64,000 nucleotides of DNA from Corbicula japonica (GCA_038501625.1 JAZAYU010000012.1:6138001-6202000); one strand, 5' to 3'. Positions 1 to 11,870 are shown, counted from the first letter of the stretch. A program made the numbers and translations. The notes: a model not told the origin generated them from the sequence alone.

Positions 1-75
1 AATGATCAATACTCATCAAGGTTACTTCGCAATATCTAAATACTTATTTTAACCCTTTTCCCCTTATATACACAA

Positions 76-798
76 AAAATTCAGTATGAAGCTGCAAGGA
101 TAGTAACAGGTCTGACAAGATCAGCTTCAATCGAAAGATTAATTAAAGAAGTAGGATGGGTTTCCCTTGCTGATCGCAGGAAAATACAAAAACTTACACT
201 TATTTATAATTACCACAATGGAAACTTACCTATTTACTTAAACGAAATTATTCCACCTAGTTCTTATGAAACACACTCTTACAACCTAAGAAATTCAAAT
301 AACCTATCAGTTATTGCAAGACGAACTGAAATATTCGCCAGATCCGTTATTCCGTCAGCCGTCAAACTGTGGAATAAATTAGATCTATCGATAAGAAATT
401 CACCATCACTTCACTGTTTCAAGATAAAAATGAAAAACTTATATCGTGCGCCATCCGTTCCAACCTACTACCTCGATGGTGAACCACTTTATTCTCTTTA
501 TCATGCAAGGATACGAAATCATTGTAGCAATCTTCATGGCGACCTCTATCATAATTTTATACGTTCAACGCCCAACTGTGATTGCGGGTACAAATTTGAA
601 GATGCTGAACATTATATACTTAATTGTTATCGCTATGAAACTCAAAGGCAAAACTTCTTTAGGGCTACCCGTATATTTCATCCATTGAATATTGATGACC
701 TATTATTTGGAAATCCTAATCTAACTGATGAAGAAAATAGTTTTATTTTCCTTGAATTACAAAATTTTATTAAACAAACGGGAAGATTTGGAAATTAG
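76..798 (+). pseudogene. 3' end of a non-LTR retrotransposon reverse-transcriptase ORF (truncated)
   Basis: One frame stays open from about 76 to a TAG at 796-798, with an in-frame stop just upstream (37-39), so only the C-terminal ~240 residues survive. It starts with 'IQYEAARIVTGLTRS', followed by a 'GWVSLADRRK' block, an 'LPIYLNEIIPP' block and a 'PSAVKLWNKLD' block, the order I know from C-terminal regions of jockey/CR1-like RT proteins in molluscs. Near the end there is a Cys/His cluster (C-x-C-G, then H-x4-C, residues coded about 587-634) typical of the short zinc-binding tail of these proteins. The catalytic RT palm and endonuclease are missing. An AACCCTTTTCC stretch at 50-60 resembles a P-MITE end, so the 5' break may coincide with a MITE fragment. 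The clade is a guess; that it is a 5'-truncated LINE is fairly sure. Confidence 0.75.
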
Positions 799-1212
799 TG
801 GCCCTTTCTTACTTACACTGGCTCCTGGGCACATGCGCTGGCATTGTTATAGCACATTCTTTCATGTACTTACATATACTATACATGTTTGTCTTATCAT
901 CATATGATTAAATCTAAAGGGCGTCTGTGGGGGTGGTAAGGCTGGACGGGTTCGTCGGGTACCGTATCGTGTCACTTCCAAATTCATGTTTTTCCCTTCT
1001 TTTCCATATCTTTGTTTATTCTTCATGCCGTTGCTCTTTTTGTTGATGTCATTAATATACAAACTTACAAATTTGTAATTTTGGGACGGGCCGTCTCTAA
1101 TGTTGGCATAACTTGTGGCCCAACCCATTTGCTATATTATTTTGTTAATTCGACTGTACATTTACATGTGTGTAAATTTTATAAAATAGAGCAATAAAAT
1201 ATGTTTAAACTA
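799..1212 (+). other. Probable LINE 3' tail / untranslated region
   Basis: No coding signal. It follows the RT stop directly and ends at an AATAAA (1193-1198) with A-rich sequence after it, so it is probably the retrotransposon 3' untranslated region. The exact end of the element was not defined by a target duplication. Confidence 0.4.
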
Positions 1213-1820
1213 AACACATTTTTACGCATGTGCGACCAGTGTAGATGTGCCGTCCGATCATGATCTGCACTGTTAGCTTTATGATTTATTAGGTTATTTC
1301 TGACAAAAAGCGAACAGTGCAGATCTTGATCAGAAGACATGAATGTGCAGGCTGATCTTGATCTACACTTCTTGCATACCAGATCAGGTCATCCGGTGTT
1401 TTCACCCGTGTAGGAAATTTTGATCCTACACCCCTCATGTAGAATGAGTCACGTGAGTGATGTACCATCTTCAAGTATCTGATGTAATATATTCAAGTTA
1501 GTGATGTAACTTAAAAATAAGGATTGCGTTAATGTCAATTTTTTAGCATAAGGAAAAAATAATTTGTATACATATACACAAATGTAATGAATAATAAAAG
1601 GTATGCAAGAAAAAGTATCTTGCATGAGACATTGGGTAAAGATAGAAAAATCTGTCTCCTTGGGTGAACTGTTTTGGCGGGAACTCTGCAGAGCCTCGTT
1701 CCCACAAAACAGTTAACCCTTGTTAACAGATTTTTCCATCTTCACCTCACACTTATGCATGATACTTATAAGGTTGCACATGCGTAAAAAGGTTTATATA
1801 TGGAGGATTTTTAGGGTTAA
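1213..1820 (-). mobile_element. P MITE (two-hairpin, TTAA class) split by element E1
   Basis: The left part (1213..1368) reads as the reverse-orientation P element: ACGCATGTGCGACCAGTGTAG, then the spacer TTAGGTTATTTCTGAC. The right part resumes at about 1772 with GGTTGCACATGCGTAAAAA and ends TATGGAGGATTTTTAGGGTTAA. Element E1 sits between the two halves, exactly between CTACACT and GGTTGCAC. Confidence 0.75.
1369..1771 (+). mobile_element. Element E, copy 1 (about 400 bp, internally palindromic)
   Basis: It shares its whole length, in opposite orientation, with 50671..51056. It contains two foldbacks: one around the CACCCGTGTAGGAAATTT / ATCCTACACCC segment, and a larger one at about 1617-1765 (AAGATAGAAAAATCTGTC ... 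AACAGATTTTTCCATCTT) flanking a GGCGGGAACTC / GTTCCCACAAAACAG core. No ORF of interest. Inserted in a P MITE. Superfamily unknown. Confidence 0.65.
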
Positions 1821-2192
1821 ATTAACTTGTTGGTGACATGACTGTCAAGTTATCAATAAGGTAAAATAAAGGAAGAATCCACTGTAACCAGCAAATAGAT
1901 ACGAATCACTAGCTTGTATTACACCCGGAAATACAAGAAAATATTTGAAGCCTGTAAATACGTTGCTAACAAGCTGGGTGGCGTGCTATAAAGTGCCAAA
2001 CAGAATTCCCAGTGGCGCATCACAAATTGCTACATTTACTATCACTTATTATTGTTTTGAACTTATATGAACTAACTTTTTGTACTATTTCATGTTCTGT
2101 GATCAGTATCCACACAATGTCTGCTTCACGCTCAGTCAATTCCAGGGAGACTTACCTTATTCTATTATTGAACATGTCAGCAAAATATCAAA
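1821..2192. other. No feature seen
   Basis: AT-rich sequence without a convincing ORF, repeat match or RNA gene. Confidence 0.5.
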
Positions 2193-2281
2193 GTCCCAAG
2201 ATTATAAAACTGAGATTTCAGCCAATCAGATGCTTGAGATTTGAGACTGGTCTCCTGATTTAAGTTTTATGATCTTGGGCA
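2193..2281. mobile_element. Palindromic element C, internally deleted copy
   Basis: Starts GTCCCAAGATTATAAAACTGAG and ends AGTTTTATGATCTTGGGC, with the TTTCAGCCAATCAGATGCTTGAG arm present but most of the opposite arm missing. It belongs to the 'GGGCCCAAGATCAT' terminal subtype of family C. Confidence 0.7.
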
Positions 2282-2938
2282 AAAGACAACATTTCCAAGT
2301 AGTACTTACCGGTACTATGTAAAACATTCAAACTGAATGGAAATTTTAAATCGGGTAAATTGTGTCACGCCTATAAATTAATGAAAGGATTACGGTAACG
2401 TTTAGTTGTTTGTTTTCGATCTGTGCAGTTTAACACCCAACATCGTAATAGAAAACAATAAATATTTTAGTGGTTATGGTATACATGTATCGACATTCCA
2501 GATTTCCACATAAGAATGTATTTCATACGCACATTAATATTTATGAATGTAATTGTTTTATTAAAACAGTAATTGTCAAGAAAACTCAAGTGTCCATGAA
2601 CCTTTTAGACATAACTCATACCTTTTAACATCGAAGGAGTTAATTATTTTGAATTAGTCATCTCGGGCAGGCACTTACAAATGGTGCACGTCAACCATTT
2701 GACATGTTCCGTCAGTTACCTCTCAATTATCCCGATGATTGACAGGTGATGTCCTAACGAGAAACCAGTGTATTGAACAATGATGTGCGCACCTCTGTGT
2801 TAATTATGATCTATGGTGACAGAAAGGATGTATGAAGCAGTTATTTTATGTACCAGCTTCTATTTTGGGTTATAATGGTTTCTCAAGGCTGTCTGCATAG
2901 GTATTTTAAATTAAAAGAGGACTTGTAGTCAGTTCATT
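2282..2938. other. No feature seen
   Basis: No coding signal or repeat relationship noticed over this stretch. Confidence 0.5.
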
Positions 2939-3171
2939 AGTTCCTCCATAAATACACCTTTAAGGTGTGGACAAACAGTGTTGACTGATCTAGATCAGCA
3001 GGCAAATCTGTGCATTGCAGATCAGGATCTGCACTGTTTGCTAGTTGATATCTTAGGTTATTTCTGGCCAAGAATTGATCAGTGCAAATCCTGATAGATG
3101 ACATGGATGTGACAGCTGATCTGGATCTACACTGTTTGCATATGCGATAAAATTTATGGAGTGAAGGATTA
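2939..3171 (+). mobile_element. Decayed P MITE
   Basis: CTCCATAAATACACCTTTA at the left, two weakened GATC hairpins (GATCAGGATCTGCACTG; GCTGATCTGGATCTACACTG), the TTAGGTTATTTCTG spacer, and TATGGAGTGAAGGATTA at the right. Many substitutions. Confidence 0.65.
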
Positions 3172-3597
3172 GAAATGTATACAGTGAAGACCCTGCCAGC
3201 CTAGATTACATTCATTCAGCAGTCAAAGGTTATAACTGCAGCCTTGATTACAAAAGTTCAAATTTTGTTGACATTGATGACACACTATGGTAAATCATCA
3301 AAATGACTTTAAAATTTTCATATGGTTATGTTCCCTGAATTGGAAAAACACTAAAGTCCAGAACAATATTTGTATCATTAACTTGTGGGGGGCAAATTTT
3401 ATTTTAGCTTATTTCATGCTAGGCAGTTTGTTTGAAGTCAAACTCCAGTGAATGTCGAACATATAGTATCTTATCATGTAAGAAAAATACAAATGCGCAA
3501 TTTTTTTTCTACACCAGTGTCATTAGCGTGTTTGCACTAAAATACGGCCCCTTGAATGTAAATGATGCCACAATAAAATTATCATGTGACTGTCTGC
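3172..3597. other. No feature seen
   Basis: AT-rich, no supported gene or repeat. Confidence 0.45.
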
Positions 3598-3786
3598 TAA
3601 ACCCTTTTACACCATAGATATTACTTTTAAAGCATGGGCAAACATTGTAAAATCAGTAAAATCAGTTTCTCTTCTGATCAGGATTTACCCTGTTCGCTTT
3701 TTTTTATTTTGGTATTCTGAGCAAGAAGCAACCAATGTAGATCCAGATCTGATGGCACACAATAAAATTATGGAATAAATCGTTAA
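3598..3786 (+). mobile_element. Decayed P MITE, 'ACTCCAT' subtype
   Basis: Starts TAAACCCTTTTACACCATAG, retains GCATGGGCAAACA and TTCTGATCAGGAT plus GTAGATCCAGATCTGATGG, and ends TTATGGAATAAATCGTTAA. The second hairpin is truncated. Confidence 0.55.
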
Positions 3787-3792
3787 GATAAT

Positions 3793-4031
3793 TATCCCAT
3801 TCCTGTATAGACACATTTATTGCTAGGGCGAACAGTTTAGATCCAGATCAGCCGGCACATCCGTGCCATCTGATCAGGATCTAAACTGTTCGCTTTTTGA
3901 TTCATTAGGTTATTTCTGACCAAAATGCGACCAGTGCAGATCCTGATCAGACGGCAAGGATGTGCTGGCTGATCTGGATCTACACTGGTCGCACATGCGT
4001 AAAAATGCGTATATATCCAGGAATGGGTTAA
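3793..4031 (+). mobile_element. P MITE, near-complete
   Basis: Canonical left-to-right order: CCTGTATAGACACATTTATTGC, hairpin 1 (GCGAACAGTTTAGATCC ... GGATCTAAACTGTTCGC), spacer TTCATTAGGTTATTTCTGAC, hairpin 2 (GCGACCAGTGCAG ... TACACTGGTCGC), then CATGCGTAAAAATGCG and GGTTAA. Confidence 0.85.
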
Positions 4032-4457
4032 ACTGATGGTGCATGATGCTGTTTCTGCTGTTGAATTTTTTAGAAACAAAAAACTACAATTTTCTTATTA
4101 AGGATTATTGGCAAATGTTTAAATGTTTAAAGATGGACACATAATCTCCTATAGGATTAAATATTTATTAATAGAATTTAAATGTCGTATAAGAACCATT
4201 CCTGGTAGACATTATTTGTTTTATATTAGGTTTTTAGGTGGGTTTATTTTTTGAAAGAAAATGTTGTTAAAAACCAGAATTTACTTGTTTTTTTTTTTTA
4301 GATTTTTAAAGAGAATGTTGTTGCAGCCCAGACATTATTTATTTTTTATAAGATTTTCTAAAAAAAGGTGAAATATGCATATCAGGAATCGCCACATTCA
4401 GAAAAAACAGCCTCCCCACACAGTCAAGAAGAAGAGAGGGGGAGAGAGCATGGTTAA
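4032..4457. other. No gene; T-rich runs
   Basis: Low-complexity T-rich segment near 4289-4302 and a purine-rich patch near 4430; nothing else recognisable. Confidence 0.45.
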
Positions 4458-4801
4458 TAAAATGATCTGTTTCAAAAAAAGACACCACTAACAATAAACA
4501 AAAATGAGAACCCGAGGGGTTACCGCCTTGGAACAGTCAGTGGCAAATCAAATTGCCACTGGGGGTTTAAACCAGGTTCTAGGGTGCACCAACCTCACAC
4601 TTGCCCCTACAGGTTCTCATATCACAAAACAAGTACAAGTTGTCTTGGTGAAAAGACTCCAACCCACTTATCGGCTTAACAATGTTGCATGCAAAAGCAC
4701 ACAAACATATAAAACATAAGAAGCTAAGAGCATTGCAAAGCCGAAGGGTCGGGTACTCAATGATCTTACAGAGACCAGAGCTCCTGGAGTAAAATCAGCA
4801 A
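4458..4801 (+). repeat. Dispersed repeat D, copy 1
   Basis: Aligns in the same orientation with 39062..39380 through GGAACAGTCAGT, GGGTTTAA, GGTGCACCAA, ACAAGTACAAGTTGTCTTGG and AAGCACAC blocks. No TIR or TSD identified; the small ORFs inside it are not conserved between copies. Confidence 0.6.
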
Positions 4802-6173
4802 GAACACGATGACAAAAAGGAAACTGTTGTTGCAGACATTTGCTGATGACAATATTAATGTCTTTGCTTGATAAGGATCTCCTTGTGTCATTATTTTTAA
4901 AATATAAGTCCTGATAATATAAACATTTTGACATTTAAATTTTCAAGTTAATTAATCACTTTATGTTCAACTGACCGTTAGCAGTGAGGTCACTGTTGTT
5001 TTGATTGTGTAGTTTTTGTCTATCACCTTAAAACAGTGACGGTTAACAATATACGTGATCAGTGACTGTGTCTATTTGACTGTTTCTGATTAATAATTGT
5101 CCAGTGACTGCTTCGGGGGACAATTACCTAACACAGTCTGCCGGACTTGTTGACAGCTCCTATGTGATCTTTATCAAATTTTGTTAGATCATTGGAAGAG
5201 ATTGTACTTGTAGTCTGCCTTAATAGCCTGTATCCAATTTAACAAAATATACATGGAGTGAACTAAGCAAACGAAATCTAATAAACCCAAGGATTACAAA
5301 ACTGATGACAAGATAGCGTTATGATAAAAAAGTGAAAATTTGACAAGATTAAAAAAGTGACAGCCATCTTATAGCTTATAAGTTGTAAATTTGTGAAAGT
5401 AATCATTTCTTTAATCAGATACAAACAAGTTTACTCAGGATTAATTCTCAGCAGTGGTCAACCCACAAGTCCCCATCAAGTAGTTGTTAATAAATAAGTG
5501 AACTTTATTTGGGATTTAAATATTAAAGGTATAACATTTATTTATTGTTTCAATAATCTTCAATTTTAATTTAGTTTTCAAAGGTTTAGAATAATAATTG
5601 CATGCTATAACTTAGTATCTCAGTAATAGTTGAAAATGTTCCTTTTGTGGAAACATAAAATCTGACTTCTTTTAAGTCTGTTAGGGTTATACTTTTCATA
5701 AAATTAAATAATTTACAAAAGTTCTATCCCAGATAGATAAAAATGTTTTACTTACAAGTTTAAAACAAGACATTAAAAGGTCAGTAAAGATGTTATCAGG
5801 TGTAGAAAATCATTGAAGATGTCCGACGGGAAATTGTAATTATAATATTTAATAATGCCGGGTCACTTTATTGGGTTTTGTCCATGCCTATTTAGAGCAA
5901 AGCAAATATTTCATTTGTCTGGCAACATTAAATATTTCTGCATTTGTGGTATTTCATGCCTATTGAATCTTTAATGTGCTGATTTTTGTAACAAACAAAT
6001 TGGAAAAGCTATAAAGTTAATGAGGCTTAAGGTAAGATATTAAAACGTTTATTTTGTTTTATCATGATATATAAAAATGCCATACAAGAATTTGAAATGT
6101 ACCAAGAATGTTTTTGTGCAGATTTTATTTCAGTGCACAAATTAATTTGTTAAAATGGTCATTATGTTTAGTT
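4802..6173. other. No feature seen
   Basis: About 1.4 kb of AT-rich sequence without a supported ORF, repeat partner or RNA. Confidence 0.45.
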
Positions 6174-6372
6174 TTAACTTTTTACTACATATATTCACCT
6201 TTATTGCTAGGGTGAACAGAGTAGATCTGTTTGATTTATTGGGTCATTTGTGATCAAAAAGTGAAACAGTGCAGATCCTGATCAGTTGGTAGATATGCCA
6301 GCTGATCTGGTCCTCTATACTGTTTTCCTAGTAGTAACTCCATGAAGGTATATCAATGATGAAAAAGGTTAA
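6174..6372 (+). mobile_element. Decayed P MITE with hairpin 1 mostly deleted
   Basis: Left end CACCTTTATTGCTAGGGTGAAC, a shortened first hairpin, spacer-like TTATTGGGTCATTTGTGATC, second hairpin remnants (GTGCAGATCCTGATCAG, CAGCTGATCTGG) and terminal GGTTAA. Confidence 0.6.
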
Positions 6373-6559
6373 AATTGTCCTTATGGTTAATTTTAATAAG
6401 AAAACTTCAACAGAATCTGCCTTAATTGGATTGTAAATTCTCAAGCAATTTTTGAGGATATTTACTTATTTTGGATGCATTTTTGATACATGCCTTTTTT
6501 TATTGTTTTCAATAGAATAAACATAATTAAGTTTAAACTTATTTATTTAAAATCTATTG

Positions 6560-6725
6560 TGAAACAAGTTATTCCAACTACATTGCGCTCAATGACTTCT
6601 TCCTGGGTTGAAACAAGTACATGCGCCAATTGTATATTTTGGGAAATGAATCTATTTCCTGGTGGGATTCAAACCTGGTGACACTGGATCTGGAGTCCCA
6701 GGCTCCACCCTGACATCACCTTTTT
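6560..6725 (-). repeat. Possible tRNA-like SINE relic
   Basis: On the minus strand, GGTTTGAATCCC (about 6664-6675) matches a pol III B box, preceded by GGGACTCCAGATCC, which resembles a tRNA anticodon arm. No clear A box, tail or target duplication was found, so this is tentative. Confidence 0.3.
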
Positions 6726-6899
6726 TCCACATAACATAATTTAATTAGTCACTTATAGTGTATTGGATTTAACTATATAACGTAACATAGTGTGGTATTA
6801 TATAACCCCCGTTGTGGACTATCACCACGGTCAGACAGGAACAGTCATAAAATTACAATAAAATTGTCTACAGTGAATATCCCCTAACTGGGCGTTAGA

Positions 6900-7460
6900 T
6901 AATAATCAAATATTGTTGTGTTTGTCTTTTGTGATTTTTGTATATCTTATATTTGGATAAGATGGGAAAACTATCAAATACTCAGGCGTGTTTGTCTTTG
7001 AGCAGTGAATTTCAAAAATATTTTTTTACATAAAAACTCATAGAAAAATATATAATTGGTGTGTTTTTTTTTAATGTGATTTTTTATTATTTTGCTTGGA
7101 TAACACATAAAAAATTATCAAGTACTCATGTGTGTTTGTGTTTGAACAGTGAATGTTTTATATCCTGTATGTGGATAAAACATAGGAAATAATCAAATTG
7201 GATCACAGGTGTGTGTTTACTTTTTAACTGTGATTGTTTTATCATATTTGGGCAACACATAAAAAATATTCAAATATTCAAACATGAATTTTTAATATAT
7301 AATAATATCTGAATAAAACATAGAAAATAATGAAAATGATATGTTTTCTTTGTAAACAATGATTTTTTTATATTATCTTGTATTTGGACTACACATAGAA
7401 ATTAATCAAATATTAGTATGTTTGTATTTTACTTTTTGTATTTGGATAATATCATGTTAT
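6900..7460. repeat. Diverged local tandem array (about 75-85 bp units)
   Basis: A motif of the type TGTTTGTCTTTGA(A)CAGTGA, then TATATCTTGTATTTGGATAA, then CACATAGAAAATAATCAAA recurs about six or seven times with heavy divergence and length change. An old local expansion, noncoding. Confidence 0.6.
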
Positions 7461-7501
7461 GTGGTTACTAGATGAAAACGGTAAATATTATTAAACTTTT
7501 T

Positions 7502-7854
<353 letters not shown>

Positions 7855-8873
7855 TTAATCCAAAGTTCTTTTGTAATCCTGATTTCTATGTGACTGTCAG
7901 AGCCTTTTTCTTCACGTCAAAGTTTGAAAGCGTTATAACATTTGAAAAATGAGATATTAATTCATCATGAAGAAAGGACTTTACATTAAGTGGTCAGCCA
8001 ACGTCCAATGGCACCAGTTTTGCTGATTTTCATGAACGAATCGTAGATTAACATATAGATAGAATGCTGTGAATATAATACTGCATTATGCCTTAGACCA
8101 TCATCGAATTATTAATTGAATGTTATTGTACATTTTGATAAATGGATTAATATTTGACAAGACGATAATTGAATTAATTGCGGGCACTTTTGTTTGCGTA
8201 TCAGTCTAGCACAATGGAATTGATTCTGTACGGACCTGTAGATGGAATAGCCGTGTAACGGTGATTATAATTTATTGCTACTTTCTATATATTTTAAAAG
8301 ATACGTTGAAAAGAGTTACTGGTTTAAATATCTGTTTACTGGCAGCTTTTGTTGTTTTGGTCCTTTTTTGTGAAACTTTGATCGCTAAAGCTGAAAATTC
8401 GATTTTAGACTGACTGTCTCATTTGTCATATAAATGTTGTCGTATATTCAGATTTTTACCATTTTTTGACATTGTTTTTTTGCTACAAGATACTAAAAAA
8501 GAAGTAAATGTCTGGTCATGGTTTTACATCTCTATAAGCATAAACCTGCTGGTAAAGCTATAAACGTTTTATCAGTAGCATTTTCGCAATAGTTTGAGAA
8601 AATAATTGTGATATACAGTAAATGTTTTAATCATTAGCCTAAGTCAAATTGCATGCATGCATTGCCAAAATTTCCAGTGTTGTTTTCATAGTGCAGCTTA
8701 TTAAAATTATATTATTGCAGGTTATCACCTATAATTATAAACAACTAAATCTTTTGAATTTAGCAAAAACCCTTTCCAGCTATTGTGTTTAATAATTTTG
8801 ATTAATATCATAATACTTAAAACACCTAACATCATGATTTTGAAATGCAGGCACCAAAATGCATATAATGTGC
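7855..8873. other. No feature seen
   Basis: About 1 kb of noncoding AT-rich DNA; no repeat relationship noticed. Confidence 0.45.
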
Positions 8874-8951
8874 TTTGTGAGTGGGACATAATGTTACATA
8901 TTTTTCTATTGGTTTGTGAGTGGGACATAATGTTACATATATTTCTATTGG
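8874..8951. repeat. 39-bp tandem duplication
   Basis: Two adjacent copies of a unit beginning TTTGTGAGTGGGACATAATG differ at a single base (TATTTTTC versus TATATTTC). A recent local duplication. Confidence 0.9.
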
Positions 8952-10763
8952 TAACGGATAGATTCTGGCTAGATCAAAATAAAAAAAAGAATATTGACAC
9001 CTAAATGTCAGTTTCTGATTGGTTTTCTTTTACCAAAGACTTTTAATTTCCAATACAATTATTTTACAAGTCTAGTTTCTCAGGTTGGTAATTCCTATGG
9101 GAAATCAGCACAAATCAGAGTTGCGTTACATAGTTTGTTACATAGTTCGTCTAAAGGGATTGCTGGCACCCATTTCATTTGTTATAACCAGTTACAAATG
9201 AATTGAAAGGTGTATTTTTTGCCATTTTATTCTGTATTCAGAATTAATGTTATGAACTCTCCTTTTTGATAAATTTGTGCTTATACATAATTATATTGTT
9301 CGTATTGGAGTTTTAACAGAAATTTCGTAAACTGTTTGAAGTAAACAGTGTAGACCCTTATCACAGACTTGCTGCATAAAAAGCTGTTTTGGCTAACTTT
9401 TGGTTTCAAATGCTGTGCATAGCACTTAAAGAGTTAATACTTTTTGCACCATATGTCGGGGAACCCTTTGACATACTTCACTTCTGTTTGTTTAGCTTAA
9501 AATCAGTGGGGTAACAATTTTTAAATAGCGTTTTCTTGTAAGTGGTTAATCCTGGTCAAATATTGACTTTGTCTCAAGGAGATGGACAAACAGATGGAAT
9601 ATAAAACACCAACCATAGTCAAGTGCCCTTGACACATTAAGAGTTAGTCCATTTGTAAACACAGATTGACTGGTTTGTTGTTGACTTTGGTTGTTACATC
9701 AGTCACCAGAAGTTCACTGCTTGGACTGTGCAACGATTTCGATGCCATTTTTGCAATGTCGGAAATCTAAGAACAGTGGCATTTTAATTATTTATCAAAA
9801 TTTAAATGAAAAGCCCTTAACCAACCAAAAACTAAGTTGAGCACTCAGCTACTGAGCAGCAAATTTTAGCAGGAAAGTAGCATTTATGTAAATGGCAGTG
9901 TAGGCACATAATCTTGGCTTGTTCCAAAAAAAATACTAGGATGCTGTTGCACCTACTCTCTTTTCCCTCCAGGTACAGCCGTTTTGTTAAGCAACAAAAA
10001 AACATGATTTTTTTTAAACTAATGAACAATAAGGTATATTTATGAGTTGTTTTTTTAATCTCTTATTAAAATTAAAAAAAGTATTTCAAAAGAATATTTT
10101 AATTATTAAGGTTTAAAGCTTCTTTTATGCTACAAAGCTGTTTTTTTTCTAATTTTATGAATTACAATAAATTAAACATTTTAAATGCTATATTTTCAGA
10201 TCCTGCTGCAAAAAGACAGTGTTGACTCCAGTTAAGAGTTGTCCTTAAGCAGTGAGCCATAGATATTTCAAGCAGGTTTGTTTTCCTTTGATACCAGATT
10301 CTATTTTCTTCAACAATGATCTTTAACAATGAAAAGATGGTATATGTCCTGGATAAAATAACTACTTTAGTAGCGATATCAAATGATATTCAAAACCTTT
10401 AAACATTAAACTGTACCTTACAATGAATATAGTTTGGGCATTAAACTGATTCTGGTTATACTTTAAACAGTTTTGTTAGATATTATCATATAAATGGTTT
10501 GCTTTTTATTCATTTTGTATTCAAAATGTTCCTTTTTCTCACTGCCACATGTCTTTGTAACTGACCAGTGCTGTGGTTTATGACAGTTAGTGTCATATCA
10601 GTCATTTAGCACAGTGTCACTGTATTAAACATGACTATGATGTACAGTTTACATGCAGCTGTATGATAGAGCTCTGTCAGCACTATTCACCATAAATCTT
10701 TACTAAACATGTCACATAAGATGCAGGAGATCCTTCAGAAGTAGTTTTGATCTTTTAAGATTT
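8952..10763. other. No gene; possible faint P-MITE trace
   Basis: Around 9331-9440 there is a GTAAACTGTTTGAAGTAAACAGTGTAGACCC stretch that may be a very old P hairpin. A segment at 10200-10275 is bounded by TATTTTCAG and GTTTGT but has no useful ORF. Nothing else supported. Confidence 0.35.
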
Positions 10764-10793
10764 TAACCCTTAACAGCTCCATGGATAACCTAA

Positions 10794-11028
10794 TATACTA
10801 ATCAAAATTTGATAGGGATCGCTTTCCATTTTATCCTGAATTATTGCCCCTACCAAGTTTTAACCGCTGTTCCACTCCAACAGTTTGTCGGCTCATTCCT
10901 TCTTTGGCACAAAGCTGATGACAAATGAACAAATTTTCAGAAACACAGCAAATATTTTATCGTTTCAACCTTATGTAAGGAATAAACACAATCTTTTTAG
11001 TGATCCTTATCAAATTTTGAGTAGTATA
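10794..11028 (-). mobile_element. MITE K, copy 1 (27-bp TIR)
   Basis: TATACTAATCAAAATTTGAT at one end and the inverse ATCAAATTTTGAGTAGTATA at the other. The interior matches 48304..48531 in opposite orientation. The ends begin with TA, which fits a Tc1/mariner-type MITE, but no transposase is present. Confidence 0.75.
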
Positions 11029-11073
11029 TGTGCAACCAGTGTAGGTCAGCCTGCACATGCAGTCTGATCAGGT

Positions 11074-11217
11074 CTGAAGATTATAAACTGAGATTGGAAA
11101 CCAGTCTCAAATCTCAAGCATCTGATTGGCTGAAATGGCGACTGGTCGCCATTTCAGCCAATCAGATGCTTGAGATTTGAGACTGGTTTCCATGCTCAGT
11201 TTTATAACCTTGGAGCC
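11074..11217. mobile_element. Palindromic element C, full copy
   Basis: A near-perfect foldback: GAAACCAGTCTCAAATCTCA ... CTGATTGGCTGAAATGGCGAC, centre TGG, then the reverse complement, ending TTATAACCTTGGAGCC. 'AAGGTTAT' terminal subtype. Inserted in a P MITE. Confidence 0.85.
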
Positions 11218-11328
11218 AGGAGCTACACTGTTCACTTCTTGGTCAGAAACAACAGCATGGATTTAAAACTGACCCGTGTAGATCCTAGACTGCATGGTGG
11301 CGTTAGGATTTAAGCCATATCCATTAAG

Positions 11329-11563
11329 TTAACCTTGTATAGATACACCTTTATTGCTAGGGCGAACAGTTTAGATCAAGATCAGCCGGCACATCCATGC
11401 CGTCTGATCAGGATCTGCACTGGTCGCATTTTGGTCAGAAATAACCTAATGAATCAAAAAGCGAACAGTTTAGATCCTGATCAGACGGACGGATGTGCCA
11501 GCTGATCTTGATCTAAACTTTTCGCCCTAGCAATAAAGGTGTATCTATACAGGAGAGGGTTAA
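11329..11563 (+). mobile_element. P MITE with two left-type ends (LL rearranged copy)
   Basis: Both ends are of the CCTTTATTGCTAGGGCGAAC type: ATACACCTTTATTGCTAGGG at the left, and its inverse CCCTAGCAATAAAGGTGTAT at the right. The middle (GGTCAGAAATAACCTAATGA) is inverted relative to the left end. In normal copies one end is of the ACGCATGTGCGACC type. Confidence 0.85.
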
Positions 11564-11572
11564 GGATTAAGT

Positions 11573-11870
11573 GTAAATGATGTATTTTAAATGAATGTTA
11601 CAAAGTTCAATTTTCCCATTAGATAAATTTTTTTGTGAAGAAGCTCACATCAGCTAAAAGTTCTAGTATTTGTGTCCATGAGACCAGTGGGTAGTAAAAT
11701 GCTACGGTCATATAAGTCATTTATAATGAATGATTTATTTTAAATGATGTATTTTAAATGTATGTAGTTAAAATTTCCCGAGATAAATATTCTTGCAATC
11801 GCCTAGCGCTAATAACAATTCCAGTATATGGGTTTATGAGACTAGTGGTTACTACGGTGCTAAGGTCAGG
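11573..11870. repeat. Diverged tandem duplication, about 150-bp units
   Basis: TAAATGATGTATTTTAAATG starts both units (about 11577 and 11741). Both then run through AGATAAAT, a CTAGTAT or CCAGTATATG block, ATGAGAC(C/T)AGTGG and ACGGT(C/GCTAAGGTC). Noncoding. Confidence 0.6.

Larger units (their letters stand above)
10764..11332 (-). mobile_element. P MITE disrupted by two other elements (nest)
   Basis: Outer pieces are TTAACCCTTAACAGCTCCATGG (10763 onward), TGTGCAACCAGTGTAGG...CTGATCAGG (11029-11073) and AGCTACACTGTTCACTTC...CCATTAAGTTAA (about 11218-11332). Between them lie K (10794..11028) and C (11074..11217). Confidence 0.7.

Noticed and set aside
10200..10275. Exon-like segment bounded by TATTTTCAG and GTTTGT
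   Set aside because: No open frame, weak donor and no partner exon; splice-like motifs are frequent in T-rich DNA.
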